The notes: generated from the letters alone by a model not told the origin. Positions 8,896-18,784 are shown, numbered from the stretch's first letter. The stretch is DNA of 64,000 nt from Rheinheimera sp. D18 (GCF_004345025.1 NZ_CP037745.1:1860001-1924000), one strand, 5' to 3'. A program made the numbers and translations.

Positions 8896-9528
8896 TTAGA
8901 ACTCCAATGACTTAAGTTGAAATCCCTGGCGCTGCCACGTAGGAATTAACTCTGCTAACGCATCAATACAACAATCAGCATCGTCGTGAAACAACACAAT
9001 ATCGCCGGCTATTACGGGTTTATCTAGCAAATTTTTAACTATTTCTCTCGGTGCCAGTTTTTTATAATCAAACGAATCGCGGCTCCAATGTACGGCTTTG
9101 ATGCCCATTTTCCGTAACGACATTAGTACTCGTACCGTCCACATTCCCCTTGGCGCACGAAAAAACACGCAAGGCTGTTGCAAGATTGATTCGATAATAT
9201 GCTTACTTTGATTTATTTCATCTAATTGCTGCTGGAGGTTTAATTTCGGTAACAACAGATGTTGATAACTATGATTCGCTACCGTATGACCACGCTGTGC
9301 TATTTCGCGCACCAGTTCTGGATACTGATTTGCATTTACACCAATCAGGAAAAAACTAGCTTTAGCATTAAAGGTGTCAAGCAAAGCAAGTAATTTTGGC
9401 GTAACATCAGGATGTGGGCCGTCATCAAAGGTTAAATATAACGCTTTTTGCGCAGGCGAGTATTTTCGCCGCAAAATAGTTTGAGGGATCAGCTTTCTGA
9501 GTCGCTGCGAAATGTCACTAACCCGCAT
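8896..9528 (-). CDS. Short polysaccharide deacetylase (NodB domain)
   Basis: 210 residues, close to a bare NodB domain. TFDDGP lies at 33-38, the metal-binding HxxxH (HSYQH) at 86-90, the catalytic-arginine motif FRAPRG near 118, and the late His in DIVLFHDDAD near 177. There is no clear signal peptide. This is the second CE4 enzyme in the operon, of the PgdA/chitooligosaccharide deacetylase type. The ATG at 9528 has a GGAG ribosome site nine bases upstream. About 100 bases separate it from the glycosyltransferase upstream, so a secondary promoter is possible there. Probable N-deacetylation of an amino sugar. Confidence 0.9.
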   Translation of the reverse strand: MRVSDISQRLRKLIPQTILRRKYSPAQKALYLTFDDGPHPDVTPKLLALLDTFNAKASFFLIGVNANQYPELVREIAQRGHTVANHSYQHLLLPKLNLQQQLDEINQSKHIIESILQQPCVFFRAPRGMWTVRVLMSLRKMGIKAVHWSRDSFDYKKLAPREIVKNLLDKPVIAGDIVLFHDDADCCIDALAELIPTWQRQGFQLKSLEF

Positions 9529-9628
9529 TAATTGTTGTCTCCGTCTTCATTTATCGCCACCTTGGCTTATTAGCAACCACTCACCAACGGGCATACGCCG
9601 TGGTTATACACTATATTACACTGGCGTT

Positions 9629-10741
9629 TTAACCTAATATCTGCTTCATTTGGCTTTTGTTTTTTTGCCAATTAAATTGTAACGCGTGCTCTCGTATCGC
9701 CTGATGATCCCAAGATTTACCTAATGCCGTTTCCAAAGCAGCCGTTAAATCAAGCACATTAGCGGGCGTTACTAAAAAGCCGGTAACATCAGGTTTTACT
9801 ATCTCGGGTATACCGCCAACCGCAGTGGCAACCACTGGCGTGCCGGCAGCCATAGACTCGAGCAGCACGTTAGGCACACCCTCATGATAACTAGGCAGCA
9901 CAACTAACGTTGCATGCTGCATTAATGACGGCAATTTTGCATGCGCAACATTGCCAAGCATCATAACGCGCCCGGTTATACCTTGTTCACCAATATAGCG
10001 CAGCATTTGTTCTTGCATTACACCCGCACCCGCTATCACTAAGACATATGGCGAAAATGCCGGTGCTAATGCCGTAAACGCCTGCAGCAACTCCATCACG
10101 CCTTTATCTTGCTTTAGATTACCAACAAAAAGTAAGTATGGTGCACTAATTTCACGCTGGCACTCTTGATTAAACAACACATGATCAACGCCATTATACA
10201 CAACCTGAATTTTCTTGGCGGCAATACCCATTGTCATCATATGGTTACGTAGCTCTTCTGATACAGAAATAATAGCTTGAGCTTTGTTTGCCGCGCTAAC
10301 TATCTGCTTCGCTCTTGCTTTAACATTGCCATGTAAATGAATATCGGAACCATGTACTTTGAAAAAAAATCGACAGCCAAATAACGTAGCTAACCAACTG
10401 GTTGCAACAGCATCGGGAAACGCCCAACTAGCCAACATAACATCGGGCTTTCGCTGCTTAAGCCAGAATCCTGAGTGCAATAATAGTGATAAAAACATTG
10501 AAACCGAATAAAAACGCCTGCCAACTTTGGGCGTAAAAAAGAACGGCACATAGCGTAAGTGTTTAGTTTGCTTAACCTGTTTAATATGCTTAAACCAATC
10601 AATAAAGCTTACCGGCACCAAAATTGATAACTCGTATTCTGACTCCAACAAAGCAAATTGCTGACGATTAAAGCTCGCCCGCCCCATCTCCCACGGCAGC
10701 GGATATAAATTAGAGATAATAACTAATCGTTGCGGCGACAT
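9629..10741 (-). CDS. Family 4 glycosyltransferase
   Basis: 370 residues with the GT-B fold. The acceptor half begins LVIISNLYPLPWEMGRASF and contains FKVHGSDIH near 125. The donor half has YLLFVGNLKQDKGVMELL near 203-220 and the classic GT4 signature SYHEGVPNVLLESMAAGTPVV near 285-305, with Glu residues seven apart. It lies four bases downstream of the CapK-like gene, so the two are almost certainly cotranscribed. It resembles glycosyltransferases of XrtA-linked EPS clusters. Sugar specificity cannot be read from sequence. Confidence 0.87.
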   Translation of the reverse strand: MSPQRLVIISNLYPLPWEMGRASFNRQQFALLESEYELSILVPVSFIDWFKHIKQVKQTKHLRYVPFFFTPKVGRRFYSVSMFLSLLLHSGFWLKQRKPDVMLASWAFPDAVATSWLATLFGCRFFFKVHGSDIHLHGNVKARAKQIVSAANKAQAIISVSEELRNHMMTMGIAAKKIQVVYNGVDHVLFNQECQREISAPYLLFVGNLKQDKGVMELLQAFTALAPAFSPYVLVIAGAGVMQEQMLRYIGEQGITGRVMMLGNVAHAKLPSLMQHATLVVLPSYHEGVPNVLLESMAAGTPVVATAVGGIPEIVKPDVTGFLVTPANVLDLTAALETALGKSWDHQAIREHALQFNWQKNKSQMKQILG

Positions 10742-10745
10742 TAGT

Positions 10746-12092
10746 TTAAACCTCGCATACCGTTACCCGGTACTTACCACTTATTGTCAGAGGTATCTCA
10801 TCAACAATCTCAAAAGTAATAGCAAGCTCACCGTTGCTGTAGCGATTAATTTCGTTACTTATCGCATTCTTATCAGCATCACTAACCCCGACTTTAGTAA
10901 CAAGGCTAATAGTAATGGCATCAAGTTGGTTTTGCCGCACTTGAAACTTATAAATACTAACAAACTCTTTGAATAAATGCGGGAATAACTCACCTGGTAT
11001 TAATTTACCAGAGCGCGTTTTAATAACATCGAGTTTACGGCCATCGACGCTGGACATAATAGGTAAAGGGTTACCGCATTCACAGGCACCGCTATGTAGC
11101 GTTGCTTTATCGCCATTTTGATAGCGTATTAGTGGCATACCGTAGTTATATAAATCGGTTAACAGCACGTCGCCACTTTCACCGACAACATTTGCACCAA
11201 ACTCATTAACCGTTTCTACCACTAAGTGATCGCTATTAATGTGTAACTGCTTACGTTGTTGGCACTCGGCCGCTATTAGCATCACTTCTCTGCAGCCATA
11301 GGTATTATAAACACTGCAATTAAATGCTTGCTCAATTACCGCTCTTTGATACGGATAAAGTGGTTCGGCGCCGGTAAGAATGCTACTAGGTTTATGCACC
11401 GGGATCTTGTGCTCTAGTATATATTGCGCCAGTTCATACAACGGATTAACGTAGGCCACCATAGCGTCAGCGCGATAGGAATTCATTTGCGCAATATATT
11501 GCGGCATATTTTCTGGTGACATTGAAAACGAATTCAGCATCTTACGGTTATACAACCAATGGTAAACTTGCTCTTTTATTCTGCGGGGTAATGACGCCTG
11601 ACCAATACTTGCGCCCCACAAATATAATGTGCGCTCCCCTAACCCAGCACCAAGCCAACTGTAGCCGCGCCACATAACGGCTTCTCGCCTCACATTGCTG
11701 TCTAGGTTTAATTCAATAGTAAGAGGTTGCCCGGTAGAGCCACCGGTTGACTTAACGATATTATTTTGAAAGTTTTTAGCTTTAATTGCGTCGTAGTTAA
11801 GGCGAATGTCGTCTTTGGTGAGCACCGGTAATTGGCGAAACTGAGCAAGTGTATCCACAGTACGAATATCATCTATTCCGGCTTGTTGCCAGCGCGTTCG
11901 ATAATAGGCACAGTTATCAAAACTATGTTTTAACAAATTGCTTAATGCTTGCCATTGCAAACGTTCTAGCGACTCTGGGCTGAGTTTTAGATTGTCGGTA
12001 TATTGGTTAAGATAACCTAATAATGGTTTTTCCTTTACCATTGCCATAGCAGGCAACACGACACCACGAAGCAATTGTGGGTATAGTTTCAT
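10746..12092 (-). CDS. CapK/PaaK-like adenylate-forming enzyme
   Basis: 448 residues of the phenylacetate-CoA ligase-like branch of the AMP-binding superfamily. The nucleotide-binding P-loop STGGSTGQPLTI is near residue 115-126. Later motifs are YNTYGCREV near 272, LLTDLYNYGMPLIRYQNGD near 315, and a C-terminal subdomain ending SGKYRVTVCEV. CapK-like members occur in capsule and EPS clusters and are thought to activate a carboxylate, either for transfer to CoA or directly to a sugar. It is the first gene of the long minus-strand operon, and its promoter must lie in 12093-12291, shared with the divergent exosortase. Confidence 0.85.
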   Translation of the reverse strand: MKLYPQLLRGVVLPAMAMVKEKPLLGYLNQYTDNLKLSPESLERLQWQALSNLLKHSFDNCAYYRTRWQQAGIDDIRTVDTLAQFRQLPVLTKDDIRLNYDAIKAKNFQNNIVKSTGGSTGQPLTIELNLDSNVRREAVMWRGYSWLGAGLGERTLYLWGASIGQASLPRRIKEQVYHWLYNRKMLNSFSMSPENMPQYIAQMNSYRADAMVAYVNPLYELAQYILEHKIPVHKPSSILTGAEPLYPYQRAVIEQAFNCSVYNTYGCREVMLIAAECQQRKQLHINSDHLVVETVNEFGANVVGESGDVLLTDLYNYGMPLIRYQNGDKATLHSGACECGNPLPIMSSVDGRKLDVIKTRSGKLIPGELFPHLFKEFVSIYKFQVRQNQLDAITISLVTKVGVSDADKNAISNEINRYSNGELAITFEIVDEIPLTISGKYRVTVCEV

Positions 12093-12291
12093 GTATTACG
12101 CATCCATTCGCAATTTTACAGAGTTTTAACGCTTGTTCTGCTCAGTTTAACCTTAAGCGAGCACAGAGTATAAACGAAAGCACGCGTTACAACCAACAGT
12201 TGATTATTAATGGTTTACACGTCAAACTCGGATAAAACGCGAGACGACGTTTTATTGCGCCCCAGAGAATAGCCGTTACGGAGTGTCATGG

Positions 12292-13683
12292 ATGACCATT
12301 AAGCATGCTAATACCTTGTTTCTTTTACTTATATTATTTTTAAGCTACAGTATTTTTCTTTATCCGCAAATTATTTCTGATTGGCGCACCTACAGCTTTG
12401 ATGATGGCACTTACTCACATGCTTACTTAATGCCGTTTGTTATTGCCACCTTGCTTTGGCAGCAACGCAATAATTTAAAAATAAAATTTAATGTAGTTTA
12501 TCTTATCGCGGCTATCACCTTGGCTTTGGTATTAGCCATTAGCATTACTGCACAGCAAATTAGCTTAACTCGGCTTATTTTTCCGCTATACGTTATTCTG
12601 TTATTTTGTAGCCTACTTAAACCTTCGACTGCCTTCATAGTGCCTCTGGCATTATTATGGTTTATTTCGCCATTTTGGGGCAGCTTAGTTGCGCCATTGC
12701 AATATATTGCTGTACTTATTACCACCTTTTGTATGCAATTAACCCATATCCCTATATTTGTTGACGGCAATTTTATTCAAATTCCTCAGGGCGTTTTTGA
12801 GATTGCTGAAGGTTGCAGCGGCCTACGCTATTTTATTGTGTCTCTAGCTCTTAGCACCCTGCTGTGTCATCTGCACTTACGCAAATTGCGCAATATGTTG
12901 CTGGTTACCTTGTTTGCCATCGTTGGGGCTATAGTGGTAAATGGCATTCGTATCGTGCTTATTATTCTTATTGGCTATTACACCGATATGCAAAGCTCAA
13001 TTGTAAAAGATCACAATATGTTCGGGTGGTTTTTATATATACCCTTTATTATTATTTTATTTTATATCGTTGGTAAGCTCGAGCCATTACCAGAAACCAA
13101 AGAACAAGCTTACGTGCCATTAAAACTTCCGGGCCGTGGCGTTTTTGTTGTCATTGTCAGTAGCCTAATTGTATCTGGTATTTCATTAAAGCTAGTCATG
13201 CAGCAATATCCTCTATTCGATTATAGCGTCGCAGAAATTACTGAAGTAGACACCAATACTACCCCTGCGGCAGCTATTGCGTCATACAGCGAAAAGCAGC
13301 GCGAAAACATACAAATTAATGGTATTGACGTGATAATAGAGCACTATAAATTTGCGGGACGACATGATGCTGACCGCGCCGATTATTATCTAAACAAACT
13401 TATTCCCAACAGCTGGCATAAAACAAACAATCAGCTAACAGCCAATAGTCAGCTACTTTGGTTAAGTGATGGCAGTGGCAACACAGCATTATTACAATAC
13501 TGGTATGAGGCTAACGGTCAACCTACCGGATCAATTAAAGAATATAAACGTAATCGCATAAAACAGGCGCTCAAGCTTGATGCAACCTCTGCGTTACATT
13601 GGCAGTTTGTTTACTGTAAAAGTGTTCAATGTCGTGACGAGGTGGCAATATTAAAACGTTATAGTAATAACGTTAAGAATTAA
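12292..13683 (+). CDS. xrtA: Exosortase A fused to an EpsI domain
   Basis: 463 residues from the ATG at 12292, chosen because GGAG lies eight bases upstream; a GTG at 12283 is the alternative. The exosortase domain has about eight membrane helices and the three catalytic residues in their family motifs: Cys in EGCSGLR (about 175), Arg in NGIRI (about 220) and His in DHNMFGW (about 241). After about residue 270 a further helix leads to a periplasmic EpsI-like (DUF3485) domain with the IIEHYKF and RIKQALKL stretches. XrtA cleaves PEP-CTERM proteins at the cytoplasmic membrane and routes them to the surface. Likely substrates in this window are the proteins at 16627-17424 and 18827-19660. Confidence 0.95.
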   Translation: MTIKHANTLFLLLILFLSYSIFLYPQIISDWRTYSFDDGTYSHAYLMPFVIATLLWQQRNNLKIKFNVVYLIAAITLALVLAISITAQQISLTRLIFPLYVILLFCSLLKPSTAFIVPLALLWFISPFWGSLVAPLQYIAVLITTFCMQLTHIPIFVDGNFIQIPQGVFEIAEGCSGLRYFIVSLALSTLLCHLHLRKLRNMLLVTLFAIVGAIVVNGIRIVLIILIGYYTDMQSSIVKDHNMFGWFLYIPFIIILFYIVGKLEPLPETKEQAYVPLKLPGRGVFVVIVSSLIVSGISLKLVMQQYPLFDYSVAEITEVDTNTTPAAAIASYSEKQRENIQINGIDVIIEHYKFAGRHDADRADYYLNKLIPNSWHKTNNQLTANSQLLWLSDGSGNTALLQYWYEANGQPTGSIKEYKRNRIKQALKLDATSALHWQFVYCKSVQCRDEVAILKRYSNNVKN

Positions 13684-13757
13684 AAATTAGCCTCTCAGTA
13701 AATATTGAAGCTAACATTAATACGTTATCATTAGCATAATGAGATGTTGTAATTCAA

Positions 13758-13775
13758 TTTGGCATTACTGCCAAA
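13758..13775. promoter_or_regulatory. Inverted repeat upstream of prsT
   Basis: A perfect 7-base inverted repeat with a 4-base spacer, TTTGGCA-ttac-TGCCAAA, lies 40 bases before the prsT start codon. It could be a regulator site. It is not a sigma-54 promoter, because GG and GC are too close together. Confidence 0.3.
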
Positions 13776-13814
13776 GAAATATCTGGATAACTATATCAAC
13801 ACAAGGAACGGGAT

Positions 13815-16574
13815 ATGAAACGCTTCACCAGACTTAGCACTGCAGTTATTATCGGCCTATCTCTAACTGCATGTGGCCAAAAAAGTAGCGAAGAACACTT
13901 TCAAGCCGCGCAAAAATTCTTAGCTAACGATCAACTTAATAGTGCTCTAGTCGAGCTAAAGTCGGCATTACAGCAAGATCCTAAACGTGCAGACTACCGC
14001 TTAGCATTAGCTGAGCTCTATGTTAAAGCCGGCGCAATAGACGATGCGATTAAAGAATATCAGCGCGCTAGTGAATACAGCGACAATAATCAAAAATTTA
14101 TTCAAGACTATATCAACATTTTATATCTGAATACTAATTACAGCAGTATTTTAGAGCTAACTGACAACATTCAAGCTTACCCAAAACCACTACAAGATTA
14201 CTTACTGATATATAAAGCGTTAGCCGAAGCTGAACTAGGTAGTACAGAAAATGCAACGATCTTGTTTAAACAGTTAGCACTATCTGAGCAAGAGGACGTG
14301 GCTAATTTTGCTAACGGTTTTGAAGCTTTAGCCAAAAACGAGCTCGATGATGTAAAGCGGCATTTAACCGCAATCCCCGCAGCGTCACCTTTATATTTGC
14401 AGTCTATTTATATAAGAAGTAAATTAGCGCTAACCGAGAACGACACCATAGGTGCTATTGCACTACTTGAAGAATACTCAAGTGCACAGCCTTATCACTT
14501 ATTGCCCCAATTACTATTAGCCCAGTCCTATGTGAAAAGCGGTCAACTTAAGCAAGCAGATGAAATGCTACAACCCTTGCTTAAAAAAGTGCCTCAGCAA
14601 CCCTTAGTAAATTATTTTAGTGCTATTGTTGCCTATGACAAGAAAGACTACCCCAAAGCCAGAGACTATATTGATAAAGCAATTAGTAACGGCTTTAGTA
14701 CGCCACCTGCGCGAATACTCGCGGCATTAATTGCAGTTAACTTGCAGCTAGAAAACGTTGCGTTAAATCATTTAGAGACTATTAAAAACACATTAAGCAG
14801 CTATCCAAGCATTGAAAATTTGTATGCTAAATTAATGCTTAACGCGGGCAACACCGATGTTGCACAACAGCTTCTGTCAGAAAAAGAGTTGCAACAGTCT
14901 GACATTCAGCTGCTTGCTGCTACCGCTTTTGAACTGACCAAACAAGGCAGTGTTGAAGCGGCACAAAATTTATTAGCCCAATACCGCACTAACGAACCAC
15001 TATCAGCTAACGAACTGACCACACTTGGTGCCATTCAACTTAGAATGTCAGGTCAACGTGACACTGCGGTACGCTCACTTGAACAAGCGCTGCAACTAGA
15101 CCCAGAGAGCGATCAAGCAAGGGTATTATTGTTAAGTGCTTATGTAAAACAACAAGAATACACCAAAGCAATGGCATTAGCTGACGAGTGGATAGCTGAT
15201 GAGGAGCATCGCACCGCAGGCCGCAACATGAAGGCCTATATCGCAATAATCAGTGGCCAACTAAAAGTCGCTGCTGAGCAAATAGATCAAGTGTTAGCGA
15301 CTTCACCAAAGAACAGTCTTGCACGTTTGCTGCAGGCCTCACTGGCAGCTGAAGAAGGTAATACGAAACTATCACAACAAAGATTTCAAGCGTTATTGGA
15401 TGACGAACCGCAAAATATCCAAGCGTTAGAGCAATACCTGGCACTTAGCAAACGTCAAAGTGATGTAGCCGACGCAACCCTGCGCATAAATAAAGCTCAC
15501 AGCGCCGAGCCACAGAATTACAATTTAACACTAACCTTAGCCACACTTAAACACGGTACTGCTGATTATAAAGCCACGTTAGATTTGCTAAACAGCATTA
15601 AAGTCGGGCAAAAAGACTGGTTGCCCGCACATTGGGCTTATCTAATTGATACGCTGCTTCGTCTTAACAACCCAGCTCAAGCATTACAAAGTGCACAAGC
15701 TTGGTACACTAGGCAGCCAAATTCAAATATGGCCGCGCAAGCCTACATGCAAACGCTATATGCAAATAAGGACTACGAGGCGGCACTTAAAATTGCTGAT
15801 AAACTATTACTAACGCAACCTGAGCATTTAAAGTTTATTGGTATAAAATTACAGATGTTAGATGAGGGTAATTTTAATCAACAACTGATTAATTACAACA
15901 ACACACTGCCTGATCCAATACAGCAACGACCCGAAGTTCTGTATTTTCTTGGCAAAGCGTTAGCAAAATTACAAAATTATGACGACGCAGAACGTATATT
16001 ATTGCAAAGTTATACCAAACAACCGCATATCAAAACGGCTTTATTTCTTGCCGAGTTATACGGCCGCCAAAACAACGCCAATAAAGGTATAAGCTTTATT
16101 GAGCAGCATATTAAGCTGCAAGGTGATGCACCGCCATTACAAGCAATGCTGGCACAGCTATCTTTAACAACAAACGCTGAACTCGCTATAACAACCTATG
16201 AAACCATGCTTAAAGAGCAACCCGACAATGTACTAGCACTGAATAACCTCGCGTGGTTAATGCTTGAAAAAGGCGAAACCCAAAGCGCGTTAAAATATGC
16301 AAAGAAAGCCTACGAACTTAGACCCAGCCATCCTGACGTATTAGACACCTACGGAAAAATTTTGCTAGATACTGATGATGCTCAACAAGCAAAAACCATG
16401 TTTGAAGCATCACTTAAAGCTCGACCAAATAGCCCAGAAGTGCAAATGCATTATGCTGAAGCGCTAGTAAAGACAGGCAATAAAGAAAAGGCAAAAAATC
16501 TGCTAGAACAACTGGCAGATAGCACTGAACAGGCTGCGAAAGTATCGGCGCTAATTAAGAAGTTGGGCTTATAA
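13815..16574 (+). CDS. prsT: PEP-CTERM system TPR-repeat lipoprotein PrsT
   Basis: 919 residues. A lipoprotein signal ends in the lipobox LTAC (Cys20 lipidated), followed by tandem TPR-like repeats through the whole length, for example LNSALVELKSALQQDP near 41-56 and the C-terminal VLALNNLAWLMLEKGETQSA. This size and architecture match the PEP-CTERM-associated TPR lipoprotein family normally found beside xrtA. It probably acts at the outer membrane or in the periplasm as a scaffold for EPS export, by analogy with the alginate and cellulose TPR proteins. The gene is 131 bases behind xrtA on the same strand and ends in a strong terminator. Confidence 0.93.
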   Translation: MKRFTRLSTAVIIGLSLTACGQKSSEEHFQAAQKFLANDQLNSALVELKSALQQDPKRADYRLALAELYVKAGAIDDAIKEYQRASEYSDNNQKFIQDYINILYLNTNYSSILELTDNIQAYPKPLQDYLLIYKALAEAELGSTENATILFKQLALSEQEDVANFANGFEALAKNELDDVKRHLTAIPAASPLYLQSIYIRSKLALTENDTIGAIALLEEYSSAQPYHLLPQLLLAQSYVKSGQLKQADEMLQPLLKKVPQQPLVNYFSAIVAYDKKDYPKARDYIDKAISNGFSTPPARILAALIAVNLQLENVALNHLETIKNTLSSYPSIENLYAKLMLNAGNTDVAQQLLSEKELQQSDIQLLAATAFELTKQGSVEAAQNLLAQYRTNEPLSANELTTLGAIQLRMSGQRDTAVRSLEQALQLDPESDQARVLLLSAYVKQQEYTKAMALADEWIADEEHRTAGRNMKAYIAIISGQLKVAAEQIDQVLATSPKNSLARLLQASLAAEEGNTKLSQQRFQALLDDEPQNIQALEQYLALSKRQSDVADATLRINKAHSAEPQNYNLTLTLATLKHGTADYKATLDLLNSIKVGQKDWLPAHWAYLIDTLLRLNNPAQALQSAQAWYTRQPNSNMAAQAYMQTLYANKDYEAALKIADKLLLTQPEHLKFIGIKLQMLDEGNFNQQLINYNNTLPDPIQQRPEVLYFLGKALAKLQNYDDAERILLQSYTKQPHIKTALFLAELYGRQNNANKGISFIEQHIKLQGDAPPLQAMLAQLSLTTNAELAITTYETMLKEQPDNVLALNNLAWLMLEKGETQSALKYAKKAYELRPSHPDVLDTYGKILLDTDDAQQAKTMFEASLKARPNSPEVQMHYAEALVKTGNKEKAKNLLEQLADSTEQAAKVSALIKKLGL

Positions 16575-16584
16575 TAACGGTAAA

Positions 16585-16609
16585 AAAGCCACCGCAATGC
16601 GGTGGCTTT
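16585..16609. terminator. Bidirectional rho-independent terminator
   Basis: The arms GCCACCGC and GCGGTGGC around an AAT loop are flanked by an A-run on the left and TTT on the right. It sits between the convergent prsT and the PEP-CTERM gene and can serve both. Confidence 0.9.
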
Positions 16610-16626
16610 CAATTAGTAAATACTAA

Positions 16627-17424
16627 CTATTTAATAAGTTTACGACGATTTAACAGTAATAAACCTAAACCTAAAATACCAAGTGTTGCTGGTTCTGGTA
16701 CCTGTGTAGCGGTTACTCTAGCTTGCACAAACAAATTATTCGTTGCCGACTCACGAGTATAAAGCGTGTTATCAGCAACAATAAAACCTACACCACCAAA
16801 TAAACGAAATTCTATATTGTAAGTGTAACCATCAATAGTAAAGCTAAGTGGTGCTGGTAAACCAGAGATCTCAAAAAAATCATCACAAACAGAACCTAAT
16901 GGATTGGGTGCTGGGCAAGGGTTAGTATTCGTGGTTTCAGTAAATTGAATACCAAAATTACCAAACGCAGGTGCCGAGACAAACGGTGATACAATTTGAA
17001 AAGATGACAGTAGGTTCAAATCTCTAAGCGTGGTTGCCGGAGACGGTAAGACATAATTTCTATGCGTAATCTCACCGGTATTTACCCAGCCTCCATTCGT
17101 CATTAATGTATCTGAAATGGACGCAATATCTAAGCCACTTGGGCCTGCGCCACCATTACTAAACCAATCAACCGTAGTATAACCATCAGGACCTAATTCT
17201 TGCGCGCCAGAAAAAGTTAAGCCACAGGCGTTAACGCCAGGTAATGCGCCAGAATTACAATTTGCTGAAGTATTGGTTTGTGAATTGTACGTTGTCGCAG
17301 TGCCATCGGCTAACCAGCCACTTGATGTAGCAAAGTCGAATGAGCCAATTAATGCTGCCTGCACGCTACCGCTGAGTAATGCTAAACCTCCAACGGTTGC
17401 GAGCAAAGATTTTTTGCTGTTCAT
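16627..17424 (-). CDS. THxN-family PEP-CTERM surface protein (copy 1)
   Basis: 265 residues from the ATG at 17424, which has a perfect GGAGG upstream; the longer reading frame to 17460 is less likely. A signal peptide (MNSKKSLLATVGGLALLSG...VQA) leads into a beta-rich ectodomain carrying the EITHRN motif (THxN) in its middle. The C-terminal sorting signal is VPEPAT, a hydrophobic helix and the basic tail NRRKLIK. XrtA is expected to cut near the PEP motif. It shares SSGWLADG, GPSGLDI, ITHRN and NLFVQAR with the protein at 18827-19660, so the two are paralogues. The function of the ectodomain is unknown. Confidence 0.93.
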   Translation of the reverse strand: MNSKKSLLATVGGLALLSGSVQAALIGSFDFATSSGWLADGTATTYNSQTNTSANCNSGALPGVNACGLTFSGAQELGPDGYTTVDWFSNGGAGPSGLDIASISDTLMTNGGWVNTGEITHRNYVLPSPATTLRDLNLLSSFQIVSPFVSAPAFGNFGIQFTETTNTNPCPAPNPLGSVCDDFFEISGLPAPLSFTIDGYTYNIEFRLFGGVGFIVADNTLYTRESATNNLFVQARVTATQVPEPATLGILGLGLLLLNRRKLIK

Positions 17425-17497
17425 AACGCCTCCATTTGTTATTGGGTTTATGCCAGCCACCTAATACTGCACTTCACGACTGGTACAGCATTAAAGG

Positions 17498-17514
17498 TGC
17501 ATATACTAGACCAG
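17498..17514 (-). promoter_or_regulatory. Sigma-54-like promoter of PEP-CTERM copy 1
   Basis: Read on the minus strand, CTGGTCTAGTATATGCA has GG and GC separated by exactly ten bases, as in the -24/-12 consensus TGGCAC-N5-TTGC. It ends about 73 bases before the ATG. It is a weaker match than the copy 2 promoter, but position and spacing agree. Confidence 0.5.
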
Positions 17515-17600
17515 TTTTAATTTATCAATGTTATTATATACTTGTTAAATCACACCTGAGAAAAATTTGCACATTTGTAAAATAAATGGACATTTGTTGG

Positions 17601-18716
17601 CTATTTCGAGTTTAGTAAGCGTAATTTGAAATCCGTTATTATTACTGCAATCTGCTTTTTGATTTGCTTCAGTAGCTGTTTCCTGTCGTAAGCTTTACAA
17701 AGCTTAGCAACTTCTTTTGCTAACTCGGCCTTATTGTTTTGCACGGCACTGTCATAAATATCTTGCCACATATGGTATATGCCCGGCGTCCATATTTGCA
17801 CTGCACGTAATTTTTTTGGCGCTAACACGGGCAACGCCGCAGATTGTTTATCAAGAGTTGCAAGTGCAGCCATGGTACGTAAACATTTTTCGCACTCTCC
17901 GCAGTTAAATTGGCTAGATGCATTACACACCCTTAAATAATTTAATGCTTGATCAGAGTTAGCAATAGCTGCAGTTTTTTTCATCCTACTGATCATGCCA
18001 TGATGAATGACATTGGTCAGGGCATTTGACAATAAGGGATCAGTCAAAGGATGAGTAATAAAGGGTTCTAGTTCGCGCGCATCATGGCTAGCGGGTACAT
18101 ATAAGTTACAAAGGCCTAGCGCCAAGCTATAGCTGATAAGCAAAACTATTTGGCAGCGTTTTGCTGATAACTCAGGAAAAGCGTCTCTAAAATTTGTCTC
18201 CATTACAATAAGGTTTTTATCATAATGCAGCGCAAACTGTTGTGCTGCACTTAGTGCTTTTTCACAACGTTCATGCTCACCTAATTGGATATCTAAACCA
18301 AGACAAAAAATAAGATGATTAATATTATTTTTTAGTTCAAAAAATGAATAACTTGCATCGACACCGCCAGAATAAAATACGGCGTTATCGCTTGGCGCAA
18401 CAGCATTGTCGTGCAGCTGTTGTTCGGGAATGAGTATGTTGACCCATTGTAGATCATCAAACCAAGACACAAAATACTGCTGAAACTGCGCTAAGTTGCT
18501 TAGTAGCGCTTTACTAACCTTAAAGCTCTCATCAACGGTTAATTCTTCACCAAGCAACATAGCTGGCATTAAACAACTAGTAAATGCCGCATCGGCTGCA
18601 GCAGGCAAGCTGTGCTCAGTGCCAGTGAAAGTGATTTTAAGTACACGGTTATCTGCTTTCCAACTCATAACAACGCGGTTGCCACTGGTCTCTAACGTTA
18701 AAGCAGATAATTTCAT
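17601..18716 (-). CDS. QueC-like PP-loop ATPase domain protein of the PEP-CTERM region
   Basis: 371 residues. The PP-loop SGGVDA lies at 116-121, in the context FYSGGVDASYSFF. A four-cysteine zinc-type site, C264 with C272-x2-C275-x2-C278 (NCGECEKC), is arranged as in QueC (7-cyano-7-deazaguanine synthase). Other QueC marks are less clear: the N-terminal 100 residues are extra and the protein is about 140 residues longer than QueC. PP-loop enzymes activate a carboxylate or amide with ATP for attack by a nitrogen or sulfur nucleophile. The gene lies alone between two paralogous PEP-CTERM genes on the same strand, so a role in modifying those proteins or the EPS is plausible. The reaction is unknown. 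Confidence 0.75.
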   Translation of the reverse strand: MKLSALTLETSGNRVVMSWKADNRVLKITFTGTEHSLPAAADAAFTSCLMPAMLLGEELTVDESFKVSKALLSNLAQFQQYFVSWFDDLQWVNILIPEQQLHDNAVAPSDNAVFYSGGVDASYSFFELKNNINHLIFCLGLDIQLGEHERCEKALSAAQQFALHYDKNLIVMETNFRDAFPELSAKRCQIVLLISYSLALGLCNLYVPASHDARELEPFITHPLTDPLLSNALTNVIHHGMISRMKKTAAIANSDQALNYLRVCNASSQFNCGECEKCLRTMAALATLDKQSAALPVLAPKKLRAVQIWTPGIYHMWQDIYDSAVQNNKAELAKEVAKLCKAYDRKQLLKQIKKQIAVIITDFKLRLLNSK

Positions 18717-18784
18717 CTTATTAATCCCTTAATATGTTATGGCATAGGTTTATTATCTTGCGGTATTACTGTGCCTTATAATAC

